Part shown: piece by piece, positions 1 to 8,520 of the stretch
Layout: each line of letters opens with the position of its first letter
How positions within the stretch are numbered: position 1 is the first letter of the stretch
Assembly (NCBI RefSeq): GCF_029892515.1
Contig: NZ_JARXVF010000005.1
Location: forward strand, 310,001-374,000
Direction of reading: 5' to 3'
DNA: 64,000 nucleotides
Origin: Pseudaminobacter soli (ex Li et al. 2025)
GTDB taxonomy: Bacteria > Pseudomonadota > Alphaproteobacteria > Rhizobiales > Rhizobiaceae
Program-made: the position numbers and the translations under genes
Notes under the pieces: generated by a model
The model's input: the letters and a program-made list of their open reading frames with translations, nothing else
Databases searched by the model: none
What the model was told of the DNA's origin: nothing

Positions 1-362
1 ATCGGCGCAAAGAAGTAGATCGAGGTGGTCTCGGCCAGCTGCAGCGTCTTCAGCGCCGCGAAATTGAAGATGGTCGAGCCGAACAGGAAGATGCCGCGCA
101 GCACCTGCATGGGCAGGTTCTTGACCCGGAACATGCCGGGATTGGCCCAGCTGCGGAACAGCAGCAGCGCCAGCACCACATGGACCGCAAAGCGCACCCA
201 GGAAATGAAAGGCGCCGGCAGCCCCGACAGCACCAGATATTTGGCGTTGGAATCGAGGCAGGAGAACATGAATCCGGCGCTGAAGACGAGCAGGATCGCC
301 GCGGTCGGGGTCGCCTGCTCGTGGGTGGCTGTGGTGGTGCTCACGGAAGTGGGATCGCTCAC
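1..362 (-). CDS. EamA/DMT-family transporter, N-terminal part (cut by window edge)
   Basis: The minus strand encodes about 120 residues of an integral membrane protein that continues beyond base 1. After a polar leader the protein shows hydrophobic helices (AAILLVFSAGFMFSCLDS, then VVLALLLFRSW) and the stretch LRGIFLFGSTIFNFAALKT, which resembles the first three helices of EamA drug/metabolite transporters. The family exports small metabolites across the inner membrane; no substrate can be inferred here. I place the start at a GTG at 362 with AGG some 12 bases upstream; an in-frame GTG at 344 is an alternative. Only the first third to half of the usual ~300 residues is visible. Confidence 0.72.
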   Translation of the reverse strand, partial: MSDPTSVSTTTATHEQATPTAAILLVFSAGFMFSCLDSNAKYLVLSGLPAPFISWVRFAVHVVLALLLFRSWANPGMFRVKNLPMQVLRGIFLFGSTIFNFAALKTLQLAETTSIYFFAP

Positions 363-464
363 TGGGTTTATTCGCCTGCTTGTGAGCGAGGTGGCTGGCG
401 CGCGCAAGCCCAATTGGCTGGTCCAACAGCAATGCGACACGCCTGTGGCGTTGGCGCCGCAGGC

Positions 465-872
465 TCAGCCGTGCATGCGCGCGCCCTTGATGATCTTGTC
501 GACGATCTTCTTGTCGGCGCGAAGTGCTATGCCGACGACCTTTGCCTCGGGCGGCGCGAACTGCGCAAAGACAGCTCGGTTGGCCTCGTCGTGGCCGGTC
601 GCGAACATTTCCTCGATATAGAGCGAGGTCTTCACCCCACGATCCAGCGAGCGCCGATGAATGTTGGCCATCGTCTCGCCATCCGCCGACAACACGATCA
701 CCGGCTGTACGGACAGCGGGTTGTAGGCGTTGCCTGCGGCATCCACATAAGGCTCACCGATGACATCCGGAGACTGGGCGACGATGCCGCTTGCCAGGAA
801 TGCTGTTACGTTGAGTTTCTGCCAGACGGCGAGGTCTTCGCGCAGGACGATTGCAAGCTTGGTGTCGAACAT
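465..872 (-). CDS. DUF2000 family protein
   Basis: A 135-residue protein beginning MFDTKLAIVLREDL. The opening KLAIVLREDLAVWQKLNV and the following segment on losing or gaining a small-residue-rich strand match DUF2000, a family of small cytosolic proteins with a peptidyl-tRNA-hydrolase-like fold and no settled function. The frame stays open further upstream but the extra codons would run through the AraC gene start, so the ATG at 872 is chosen; GGGA lies about 9 bases before it. It is divergent from the AraC regulator at 911, with only 38 bases between the two start codons, so the pair very likely shares a control region. Confidence 0.7.
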   Translation of the reverse strand: MFDTKLAIVLREDLAVWQKLNVTAFLASGIVAQSPDVIGEPYVDAAGNAYNPLSVQPVIVLSADGETMANIHRRSLDRGVKTSLYIEEMFATGHDEANRAVFAQFAPPEAKVVGIALRADKKIVDKIIKGARMHG

Positions 873-910
873 GGAAATTCCCGGTTGGTGGCTATGAACG
901 GACAGAGCCG

Positions 911-1801
911 ATGCCGAACCATCTAGACATTGACGCCGCGCAGCGTCTTGGACGTTTGTGCGTGGACGACCGCGAGAACCGCATCGTGCCCGCTCCGGCG
1001 CTGAGCGGCATGGAACGCATCGAGGCAAGGTTCCACGGCGAGGCCTATGCCCTGCACCGCCACGACACCTATGCGATCGGCGTCACCCTGAACGGCGTTC
1101 AGACCTTCCGCTATCGCGGGCGAAGGCGGTACAGCCAGCCCGGCCAGGTGCTCGTGCTCCATCCCGACGAGTTGCACGACGGCGGCGCGGGAACCGAGGA
1201 AGGCCTGCGCTACCGGATGCTCTATCTCGAGCCGTCTCTGCTGCTCGATTGCCTCGGCACCGAGGGCAGCTCGCTGCCCTTCGTCCGCGATCCGGTCCTG
1301 ACCGACGAGGCGCTTTGCGCCACGCTGCTTTCTGCGCTCGGCCCGCTCGACCAGACGCTGGACGAATTGTTCCTCGATGATTTCGTGGCGCAGCTGGCGC
1401 GCAGCCTTGCCAGGCATGCCGGCCAGCCGCCCAAACCGCTCGGCAAGCCTGCCCTGACGGCGGCGTACCTTGCCCGCGACTATCTCGAAGCCAATGCCGA
1501 GCGACTCGTGCGCTCAGACGAGCTGGAATCCGTGACCGGCCTCGACCGCTATGCGCTGTCGCGCCATTTCCGGGCCGTGTTCTCGACCAGCCCGCATCGC
1601 TTTCTGGTCATGCGCCGCCTGCAGCGCGCCCGCCGCATGATCGAAACGGGCGAACCGTTGGCCGAAACTGCGGTGGCCACCGGCTTTACCGACCAGAGCC
1701 ACCTCAACCGGCAATTCAAGAAAGCTTACGGCGTGACGCCCGGGCGCTGGGCCGCGCTTGTACGGCCAAGCCCGCTTGCTGTTGCGCCCGCTCTAAGCTG
1801 A
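911..1801 (+). CDS. AraC family transcriptional regulator
   Basis: A 296-residue cytosolic DNA-binding regulator. The N-terminal half has the cupin-like ligand domain of AraC proteins (LHRHDTYAIGVTLNGVQ, then QPGQVLVLHPDELHDG). The last ~100 residues hold two helix-turn-helix units, with the typical AraC ending ATGFTDQSHLNRQFKKAYGV followed by TPGRW. The ATG at 911 is preferred over an in-frame start at 851 that would overlap the divergent DUF2000 gene. Its likely target is the neighbouring DUF2000 gene and its own promoter. The effector is unknown. Confidence 0.88.
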   Translation: MPNHLDIDAAQRLGRLCVDDRENRIVPAPALSGMERIEARFHGEAYALHRHDTYAIGVTLNGVQTFRYRGRRRYSQPGQVLVLHPDELHDGGAGTEEGLRYRMLYLEPSLLLDCLGTEGSSLPFVRDPVLTDEALCATLLSALGPLDQTLDELFLDDFVAQLARSLARHAGQPPKPLGKPALTAAYLARDYLEANAERLVRSDELESVTGLDRYALSRHFRAVFSTSPHRFLVMRRLQRARRMIETGEPLAETAVATGFTDQSHLNRQFKKAYGVTPGRWAALVRPSPLAVAPALS

Positions 1802-1811
1802 ATACGAAGCG

Positions 1812-2300
1812 CTATTCGGCCGCCTCGGCGTGCAACTCGACCTCGTGCTCTTCGTCGGCCTCGATTTCGGCGGCGTGGGAAAGATTGGCCTCGATTCGCG
1901 ACAGAAGCTTGCCCAGAAGCTTCTGCTCCTTCTTGTCGAAGCCGCGGAAGGCCTGTTTTTCGGTCTTGCGCACCGACTTCTCGATCGAGCGGATGGTTTC
2001 GCGGCCGTGCTCGGTCAGGAACACATGGGCCTGGCGGGCATCTGCTTCGGAAGCACGCTTTTCGAGGAAACCCTGCGCCTGAAGCCGATTGATGGTCTTG
2101 GTTACCGTCGGCGGCCGAACGCCGAGGCGAGAGGCGAGCTGGCCGGGCGTCTGCCCGTCCTCATTGTTGAGCGCCAGCATGATCTGGTCCTGCCCGGCAT
2201 AGAAGCCGTATTCCAGCAACCTTGCCGCAAGTGCCGTCCGCGACAGCCTCGCCGCCGAATGCAGCCGGCTCATGGTCGCGCTTTTGTCTGCCTTGGCCAT
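1812..2300 (-). CDS. MarR family transcriptional regulator
   Basis: A 162-residue winged-helix regulator. Residues about 40-110 carry the MarR DNA-binding core (TPGQLASRLGVRPPTVTKTI, then a wing containing KRASEADARQAHVFLTEHG). Flanking helices would form the dimer interface, and the C-terminus is Glu/Ala rich (EIEADEEHEVELHAEAAE). AAGAGGTG precedes the ATG at a good distance. It lies downstream of and in the same direction as the intradiol dioxygenase gene at 2490-3221, with 189 bases between them, so it could answer to aromatic compounds, but this is positional inference only. Confidence 0.85.
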   Translation of the reverse strand: MAKADKSATMSRLHSAARLSRTALAARLLEYGFYAGQDQIMLALNNEDGQTPGQLASRLGVRPPTVTKTINRLQAQGFLEKRASEADARQAHVFLTEHGRETIRSIEKSVRKTEKQAFRGFDKKEQKLLGKLLSRIEANLSHAAEIEADEEHEVELHAEAAE

Positions 2301-2489
2301 CCTTCACCTCTTAAGGCCGCGCCGACCCCCTCGGCACAGAATAGTGCAGCCGGCTCAATTGGCAATAATAACAAAGTGCCAGTTGTCGCGCGGCCTTTGC
2401 CGGCAATCACGGTACCACGCAAGGCGCTAATGCCAGAGAGACGTAACGGTTAGATGACAAAGTAATTTGCTTCGCCAGGCAACCGGTCG

Positions 2490-3221
2490 CTAGCCGGCGT
2501 CAATTGCCACGATCAGCAACGCCTCATAGGCACCCACCGCCTCGCGCAGCGCCGCCTGGGAAAGCGGCCCGGCGCGCCGGGCGATTCCGTCGTCCTTGTT
2601 GAACACGTCGCGCCTGTGAGGCCGGTGGTTATAGGGCGCAACGCTGGTGAAGAGATGCTCGCTGAGGTCGTCAGGGAAGAACAATTGCCCGGTCATAACC
2701 GATTTGTCGTCCGGGAACACCTTGAAATGGATATGGGTGGTGCGCCCGCTATACCAGCCGGGGTAGATCGTCCTGAACATGACGATGCCGCGCTCGTCCG
2801 TATGCTGGGTGCCGCGCAGGAACTTTTGGCCTGACGTGTCGATGTTGCCGCTGTCGCCCTGCTCCGGATAACCGGAGTAAATGCCCTTGGCATCGCAATG
2901 CCAGATGTCGACCCGCGCCTTGGCCAGCGGCCGGCACTGGGCGTCCACCGCCTGAAAGCGCACCACCAGCGGCACGCCCTTTCGCCCCTCGGTGATGTCC
3001 TGCCGCTCCAGCTCGGGATCGAGATAGAACGGGCCCTCGGTGACTTCCGGCGTGATCGAGCAGACACCTGCGTCCGGCATCAGCAGCGAGGTGTCGGCTT
3101 GCGGCGATTGCTGCGCCAGCGCCTCGGCGGGCACAAAGGCTCCGCCCGCCGCGGTTACTGCAAGCAGGCCAAGCGCCTGGCGGCGGTTGATTTGCAGTCC
3201 GGATGGTCTTTTCACGGTCAT
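2490..3221 (-). CDS. Tat-exported intradiol ring-cleavage dioxygenase family protein
   Basis: A 243-residue protein of the protocatechuate 3,4-dioxygenase/catechol dioxygenase superfamily, which opens dihydroxylated aromatic rings with non-haem Fe(III). Visible metal-ligand candidates are Tyr115 (after DIWHCDAKG), Tyr157 (PGWYSGR), His163 and His165 (THIHFK). The N-terminus carries a twin-arginine signal (NRRQALGLLAVTAAGGAFVPAEALA), so the folded enzyme would act in the periplasm, unlike the classical cytosolic enzymes. AGGGA precedes the ATG. Exported members are common in soil bacteria but mostly uncharacterised; the substrate is not predictable here. Confidence 0.85.
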   Translation of the reverse strand: MTVKRPSGLQINRRQALGLLAVTAAGGAFVPAEALAQQSPQADTSLLMPDAGVCSITPEVTEGPFYLDPELERQDITEGRKGVPLVVRFQAVDAQCRPLAKARVDIWHCDAKGIYSGYPEQGDSGNIDTSGQKFLRGTQHTDERGIVMFRTIYPGWYSGRTTHIHFKVFPDDKSVMTGQLFFPDDLSEHLFTSVAPYNHRPHRRDVFNKDDGIARRAGPLSQAALREAVGAYEALLIVAIDAG

Positions 3222-3386
3222 GGCATTTCCCTGTGAAACAAACGGTCCACCATTTATCTATGTAGGCCAGCGCCACAGCCCCAGTGAATTTTCGGCAATG
3301 CAGGCCCTATCGGCCGCGCCGATTGGCAGGTGCAAAAGCGAAATCGCCGTCCTATATGGAGCCCAACCATCCATTCGAGGACCACC

Positions 3387-4463
3387 ATGAGCGAAGCACA
3401 GACGCAGATTCCCGTAACGGTGCTCACCGGCTATCTCGGCTCGGGCAAGACCACGCTGCTTAACCGCATCCTCTCCGAAAACCATGGCAAGCGCTATGCC
3501 GTCATCGTCAACGAGTTCGGCGAGATCGGCATCGACAACGACCTGATCGTGGAATCCGACGAGGAAATCTACGAGATGAACAATGGCTGCGTGTGCTGCA
3601 CGGTTCGCGGCGACCTGATCCGCGTTGTGGAGGGCCTGATGCGCCGTCCCGGCCGCTTCGACGCCATCGTGGTGGAAACCACGGGCCTCGCCGACCCGGT
3701 GCCTGTGGCGCAGACCTTCTTCATGGACGACGACGTCCGCTCCAAGACCAAGCTCGACGCCGTGGTCGCGCTGGTCGACGCCAAGCATCTGCCGCTGCGC
3801 CTGAAGGACAGCCGCGAGGCCGAAGACCAGATCGCCTTCGCCGACGTGGTGCTGCTCAACAAGACCGACCTGGTCACGCCCGAGGAGCTGCGCGACGTGG
3901 AGGCCACGATCCGCGCCATCAACCCCGCCGCCACCATCCACCGCACCACCCGCGCCGGCGTGCCGCTGGAAACGGTGCTCGACCGCGGCGCCTTCGATCT
4001 CAAGCGCGTGCTGGAGAACGACCCGGATTTCCTCGAAGCGCACGACCATGACCACGATCATGAGTGCGGCCCCGACTGCGGCCACGACCATCATCACCAC
4101 CACGATCATGATCATGACCATGATCACGACCACCACCACCACGATCATGCCTCGCCCATCCATGACGTGACGGTGCAGTCGGTTTCGCTGCGCGGCGGCG
4201 AGATGGACCAGAAGAAATTTTTCCCCTGGATCGAGAAGGTCACCCAGCTCGAGGGACCGAACATCCTGCGCCTCAAGGGCATCATCGCCTTCAAGGACGA
4301 CCCGGACCGCTACGTCATCCAGGGCGTGCACATGATCGTCGAGGGCGACCACCAGCGCGCCTGGAAGGACGACGAGAAGCACGAGAGCCGCCTCGTCTTC
4401 ATCGGCCGCAAGCTGGATGCCGAGCGCCTGCGCAAGAGCTTCGACGCCTGCCAGGCCGCCTGA
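3387..4463 (+). CDS. CobW/COG0523 family metal-chaperone GTPase with His-rich insert
   Basis: A 358-residue G3E-family GTPase. It has a Walker [10 protein letters not shown] at residues 15-23, the CxCC metal site CVCC at 68-71, and NKTD for guanine recognition. Residues about 219-254 form an insert of mostly His and Asp (runs such as [20 protein letters not shown]), typical of zinc-handling COG0523 proteins, before a CobW C-terminal domain ([20 protein letters not shown]). The start is the ATG at 3387 with GAGG upstream; a longer frame from 3330 lacks this support. It is followed by a strong hairpin and a WD40 gene. A role in zinc delivery to client enzymes is inferred from family and His-richness; a cobalt role is less likely because no cobalamin genes are nearby. 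Confidence 0.9.
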   Translation: MSEAQTQIPVTVLTGYLGSGKTTLLNRILSENHGKRYAVIVNEFGEIGIDNDLIVESDEEIYEMNNGCVCCTVRGDLIRVVEGLMRRPGRFDAIVVETTGLADPVPVAQTFFMDDDVRSKTKLDAVVALVDAKHLPLRLKDSREAEDQIAFADVVLLNKTDLVTPEELRDVEATIRAINPAATIHRTTRAGVPLETVLDRGAFDLKRVLENDPDFLEAHDHDHDHECGPDCGHDHHHHHDHDHDHDHDHHHHDHASPIHDVTVQSVSLRGGEMDQKKFFPWIEKVTQLEGPNILRLKGIIAFKDDPDRYVIQGVHMIVEGDHQRAWKDDEKHESRLVFIGRKLDAERLRKSFDACQAA

Positions 4464-4527
4464 TAGTGGCTGGCGCGGCTACTCGCGCCACGCCTTCCTT
4501 GTCTGCTCGATCAAGGTCGGATAAGCC

Positions 4528-4557
4528 CGGGTGCTTCCTCGGAAGCACCCGTTGTAT
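4528..4557 (+). terminator. Hairpin between CobW-type gene and WD40 gene
   Basis: Perfect 11-bp inverted repeat CGGGTGCTTCC / GGAAGCACCCG with a two-base TC spacer (effectively a four-base loop), followed by TTGTATTTC. It fits an intrinsic terminator or attenuator after the GTPase gene; the T-run is weak, so partial readthrough into the WD40 gene is likely. Confidence 0.65.
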
Positions 4558-4574
4558 TTCATAGGAACGCGCCC

Positions 4575-5549
4575 ATGCCCACCGTCGCCCCGCTGGACCT
4601 CGAAGGCCACTGCATTGCCACCGCCTTCCTCGGCGGCGTGCCGCATTTCGCGCTGGCCGACGGTGTGGTTCACCGGCTCGACCATGGCCACAAATGGACC
4701 GAGCTGCACGACGGTCTTCTGTCCACGGCCTACGATCCGGCCCGCTCGCGGCTCATCACCGGCGGCGAGGACGGCAAGGTCTGCGCGCTTGGCGCGGGCG
4801 ACACGGTCGAGACCCTGGCCGAAATCGGCAGGAAGTGGATCACCAGCGTCGCCGCCGGCCCGCAGGGCGCCATTAGCTACGCCACCGGCAAGACCGCCAG
4901 CGTGCGCTTTGCCGACGGCAAGGTGAAGGATTTCGTCCATCCCCGCTCGGTCGAGGGACTGGCCTTCGCACCCAAGGGCATGCGCATCGCCGTTGCCCGC
5001 TACAATGGCGCAACGCTGCATTTCCCGGCCACCGAGGGCAAGCCGGTGGAGCTGGAATGGGCCGGCGCCCACACCGGCGTCACCTTCTCGCCCGACGGCA
5101 ACTACCTCGTCACCACCATGCAGGAAAACGCCCTGCACGGCTGGCGCCTTTCCGATGGCAAGCACATGCGCATGAGCGGCTATCCGCTGAAGGTCAAAAG
5201 CATGTCCTGGAGCGTCAAGGGCAAGTGGCTGGCAAGTTCCGGCGCGCCGGCGGCCATCGTCTGGCCCTTCGTCGGCAAGGATGGCCCGATGGGCAAGGCG
5301 CCGCTGGAACTCGGCACGCGCGGCAACGCCGCCGTTACCTGCGTGGCCTGCCACCCGAGCGAAGAGATCGTCGCCGTTGGCTACAATGACGGCATGATCA
5401 TTGCCGCCCGTTTCGCCGACCAGAAGGAAGTGCTGCTGCGCCGCCCCGGCAAGGGCGCCATCACCTCCATGGCCTGGGACGACGAAGAGCGGCGCATCGC
5501 CTTCGGCTCCGAGACCGGCGACTGCGGCGTGATCGATATTGCGGGCTGA
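4575..5549 (+). CDS. WD40 repeat protein
   Basis: A 324-residue protein built of beta-propeller-like repeats. Recurring units include SRLITGGEDGKVCALGAGD, HTGVTFSPDGNYLVTTMQEN, EEIVAVGYNDGMIIAARFAD and RRIAFGSETGDCGVIDIAG. There is no signal peptide or membrane helix, so it should be cytosolic and act as a protein-binding scaffold. It lies 111 bases downstream of the His-rich CobW-type GTPase in the same direction, separated by a hairpin. A shared metal-related job is inferred from this pairing; no catalytic motif is visible. Confidence 0.85.
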   Translation: MPTVAPLDLEGHCIATAFLGGVPHFALADGVVHRLDHGHKWTELHDGLLSTAYDPARSRLITGGEDGKVCALGAGDTVETLAEIGRKWITSVAAGPQGAISYATGKTASVRFADGKVKDFVHPRSVEGLAFAPKGMRIAVARYNGATLHFPATEGKPVELEWAGAHTGVTFSPDGNYLVTTMQENALHGWRLSDGKHMRMSGYPLKVKSMSWSVKGKWLASSGAPAAIVWPFVGKDGPMGKAPLELGTRGNAAVTCVACHPSEEIVAVGYNDGMIIAARFADQKEVLLRRPGKGAITSMAWDDEERRIAFGSETGDCGVIDIAG

Positions 5550-5651
5550 TTAACTCTCAGCCCCGCCCACTCCCCTGCCCCAAACGCCCGCCATTGCCTG
5601 AATGCGGGCGGGACGCTACAAATCCTGCTCCACAAAATGGGTAGGAAATAA

Positions 5652-7034
5652 TTGCAGACATCAGGGAACGGCGCCGCCACGCAGGGCGGCATCAGTCTTG
5701 CGCGCATCGCAACCATCCGCGCTACCGAAGCAACACACTTCCGCGAGGCACGGCCGAAATCCGAGGCAGCCTTCGGCAACGGCGTCAAAGGCTTCCTCGA
5801 CGGCGTGCCGATGCACTGGATGAACGACTGGCCCACCCCGTTCCCGATCATCGTCGACAAGGCCAAGGACACCACCATCACCGACATAGACGGCAACAAG
5901 CTTGCCGATTTTTGCCTCGGTGACACCGGCTCCATGTTCGGCCACTCGCCCGCGCCGGTGGCCAAAGCCATCCGCCGCCAGGCCAAGCGCGGCTTGACCT
6001 ACATGCTGCCGAGCGAGGACGCGCTGCCGCTGGGCGAACTACTCGCTACGCGCTTCGGCCTGCCGCATTGGCAGATCGCCACCACCGCCACCGACGCCAA
6101 CCGCTTTGCGCTGCGCGTTGCCCGCGCCATCACCAAGCGGCCGAAGATCCTCGTCTTCAACGGTTGCTACCATGGTGCGGTCGACGAGACGATGGTGCGC
6201 CTGAAGGACGGCAAGCCGATCAATCGGCCGGGCCTCGCGGGCGAATTCCGCGACCTCACCCAAAGCACCAAGATCGTCGAGTTCAACGATCTTCCCGCTC
6301 TCGAAGCCGCGCTTGCGGACGGCGATGTCGCCTGCGTCATCACCGAGCCGGTGCTGACCAATTGCTGCATGGTGCTGCCCGAGCCCGGCTTCCACGAGGG
6401 CCTGCGTGCCATCACCCGCCGGCACGGCACGCTGCTTTTGATCGACGAGACACACACCATCTCGACGGGCCCCGGCGGCTACACCCGCAAATACGATCTC
6501 GAGCCCGATCTCTTCGTGCTCGGCAAGCCGGTGGCCGGCGGCGTGCCCACCAGCATCTGGGGCATGAGCGCCGAGGTCGGCGAGCGCTACGACGCCTATA
6601 ACCGTACCCGCGAGCCCGGCTATTCCGGCATGGGCACCACGCTCTCGGCCAATCCGCTGCAGTTCGCCGCCATGCGCGCGAACCTCGAAGAGGTGATGAC
6701 CGAGGAGAACTACGCGCAGATGGAAAAGCTCGCCGGTCGGCTCGCAGCCGGGCTGGAAGAGTCGATCGAACGCCATAACTTGCCCTGGCATGTCCAGCGC
6801 GTCGGCGCCCGCGTCGAGTTCATCTGCGCCCCCGGCCCGCTGAAGAATGGCGGCGAAGCCGAGGCCGCGCATGCATCCGAACTGGAAGCGGCCGTGCACG
6901 TCGCGCTCGTCAATCGCGGCGTGCTGATCGCGCCCTTCCACAACATGATGCTGATCTCGCCGGAAACCACGAAGAAGCAGGTCGACAAGCTGATCGGCGC
7001 CTTCGACGACATTGCCGCCGATCTCGTCGCCTGA
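5652..7034 (+). CDS. Class III (GSA-like) PLP-dependent aminotransferase
   Basis: A 460-residue fold-type I aminotransferase related to glutamate-1-semialdehyde aminomutase. Landmarks are the cofactor-phosphate segment GCYHGAVDET, the Asp of LLIDETHT that contacts the pyridine nitrogen, and Lys292 in LGKPVAGGVP as the Schiff-base lysine. The start is a TTG at 5652 with TAGGAAA upstream; no good ATG exists before conserved sequence. Seven bases separate its stop from the glutamine-synthetase-like gene, so the two are co-transcribed. The substrate is probably an amino acid or amine, but nothing links it to haem synthesis. Confidence 0.85.
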   Translation: MQTSGNGAATQGGISLARIATIRATEATHFREARPKSEAAFGNGVKGFLDGVPMHWMNDWPTPFPIIVDKAKDTTITDIDGNKLADFCLGDTGSMFGHSPAPVAKAIRRQAKRGLTYMLPSEDALPLGELLATRFGLPHWQIATTATDANRFALRVARAITKRPKILVFNGCYHGAVDETMVRLKDGKPINRPGLAGEFRDLTQSTKIVEFNDLPALEAALADGDVACVITEPVLTNCCMVLPEPGFHEGLRAITRRHGTLLLIDETHTISTGPGGYTRKYDLEPDLFVLGKPVAGGVPTSIWGMSAEVGERYDAYNRTREPGYSGMGTTLSANPLQFAAMRANLEEVMTEENYAQMEKLAGRLAAGLEESIERHNLPWHVQRVGARVEFICAPGPLKNGGEAEAAHASELEAAVHVALVNRGVLIAPFHNMMLISPETTKKQVDKLIGAFDDIAADLVA

Positions 7035-7041
7035 GAACAAC

Positions 7042-8454
7042 ATGGACAAAAGAGTATCTTCGCAAATGACTTCTCCCTCCGGCTCGACCGCTGAAGAAGC
7101 AAAGGCCTTCCTCGATGCCCACCCCGAAATCGAAGCCTTCGACATCGTGCTGTCCGACCCCAACGGCGTCGGCCGCGGCAAGATCATCCGCCGCCACGAG
7201 CTGATGGGCCTCTATGAGGGCGGCCGCCACCTGCCGATCTCCATCCTCGGCCTCGACATCACCGGCGAGGACGTGCACGAAACCGGCCTGATCTGGGATT
7301 CCGGCGATGGCGACCTGCGCGCCTGGCCCATTCCCGGCACGCTGAAGCCGCTCTACGGCACCAGCCCTGCGCGCGGGCAGGTGCTGATGTCGATGTTCCA
7401 TCTCGACGGCGCGCCGATGACCTCGGACCCGCGCCTTGCGCTAGTGCGGCAGGTCGAGGCGCTTGCCGCCAAGGGCCTGCATCCGGCCGGCGCCTTCGAG
7501 CTGGAGTTCTTCCTGCTTTCCAACGAGCGCGACGCCGAAGGCCGCGTGCAGCCGGCCAATGCCGTACTGGACGGCCGCAGGAGCGGCAAGACCGAGGTCT
7601 ATTCGGTCGACCATCTGCACGGCATGGAGCCGCTGTTCTCGGACATCTATGCCGCCGCGAAGGCGCAGGGCATTCCGGCCGAGACGGTCATCTCCGAATA
7701 CGCGCCCGGCCAGTACGAGCTGACGCTGCACTACCGCAAGGACGTGCTGCAGGCCGCCGACGATCTCGTCATGCTCAAGCGCATCGTGCGCGCGCAGGCC
7801 CGCCGCCACGGCGTCACCGCCTGCTTCATGGCCAAGCCGATCGAGAAATACGCCGGCTCGGGCATGCACTTCCACGTCTCACTGCAGGACGACGCGGGCA
7901 GGAACGTCTTCACCGAGGAGACGGAAGGCCAGTGGACGCCGACGCTGCTGCATGCGCTGGGCGGGCTGACCGAAACCATGGCCGAATCCATGCTGGTGTT
8001 TGCCCCGCACGCCAATTCCTGGCGGCGGTTCGTCTCGCAGTCCTACGCGCCGGTCGCGCCGACCTGGGGCGTCAACAACCGCTCGGTGGCGCTGCGCGTG
8101 CCGGCGGGCGAAGCCAAGAACCGCCGTATCGAACACCGTCCGTCGGGCGTCGATGCCAACCCCTATCTGGTGGCCGCGACCGTGCTCGCCGGCATAGCCA
8201 AGGGTCTCGACGAGAAGCTCGATCCGGGCCCGGAAACGACCGGCAACGGCTATGAGTCGGGCACCAGCTCGGGTGGAAAGATGCCGTCCGACTGGCGCAG
8301 CGCCATCGAGGCGGCCAAGGGCTCGGCCTTCCTCAAGCAGGCGCTGGGCGAGGATTTGCATCGCACCTTCACGGCGATCAAGGAATCCGAATATTTTCGC
8401 GTCGCCCGCACGGTGAGCGAGCTCGACTACCACCTCTACCTGCACGAAGTGTAG
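7042..8454 (+). CDS. Glutamine synthetase family protein (gamma-glutamyl-amine ligase-like)
   Basis: A 470-residue protein with the glutamine synthetase fold. The beta-grasp N-terminal domain includes FDIVLSDPNGVGRGK. The catalytic domain carries GAFELEFFLL (metal-binding Glu), EYAPGQYELTL, GSGMHFHVSL and an ARG-binding equivalent NRRIEHRPSG. It resembles PuuA-type gamma-glutamylpolyamine synthetases more than housekeeping GlnA, because it lacks the GlnA adenylylation context and pairs with an aminotransferase. It would join glutamate to an amine using ATP in the cytosol. The ATG at 7042 avoids overlap with the upstream gene. A terminator follows. Confidence 0.85.
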   Translation: MDKRVSSQMTSPSGSTAEEAKAFLDAHPEIEAFDIVLSDPNGVGRGKIIRRHELMGLYEGGRHLPISILGLDITGEDVHETGLIWDSGDGDLRAWPIPGTLKPLYGTSPARGQVLMSMFHLDGAPMTSDPRLALVRQVEALAAKGLHPAGAFELEFFLLSNERDAEGRVQPANAVLDGRRSGKTEVYSVDHLHGMEPLFSDIYAAAKAQGIPAETVISEYAPGQYELTLHYRKDVLQAADDLVMLKRIVRAQARRHGVTACFMAKPIEKYAGSGMHFHVSLQDDAGRNVFTEETEGQWTPTLLHALGGLTETMAESMLVFAPHANSWRRFVSQSYAPVAPTWGVNNRSVALRVPAGEAKNRRIEHRPSGVDANPYLVAATVLAGIAKGLDEKLDPGPETTGNGYESGTSSGGKMPSDWRSAIEAAKGSAFLKQALGEDLHRTFTAIKESEYFRVARTVSELDYHLYLHEV

Positions 8455-8476
8455 CCACAGCGTAGGAACCTGCATG

Positions 8477-8507
8477 CCCCTCGTTCATTTCCCGAACGAG
8501 GGGTTTT
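8477..8507 (+). terminator. Intrinsic terminator after the glutamine-synthetase-like gene
   Basis: Perfect 10-bp stem CCCCTCGTTC / GAACGAGGGG with a seven-base loop, directly followed by TTTT. It closes the aminotransferase-ligase operon just before the UdgX gene, whose ribosome site starts a few bases downstream. Confidence 0.85.
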
Positions 8508-8520
8508 GCGGGAGGCGGCA

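Noticed and set aside
4041-4148. CAT/CAC/GAC-rich low-complexity tract
   Set aside because: It is the His/Asp-rich metal-binding insert of the CobW-type GTPase, in frame, not a CRISPR or tandem repeat array.
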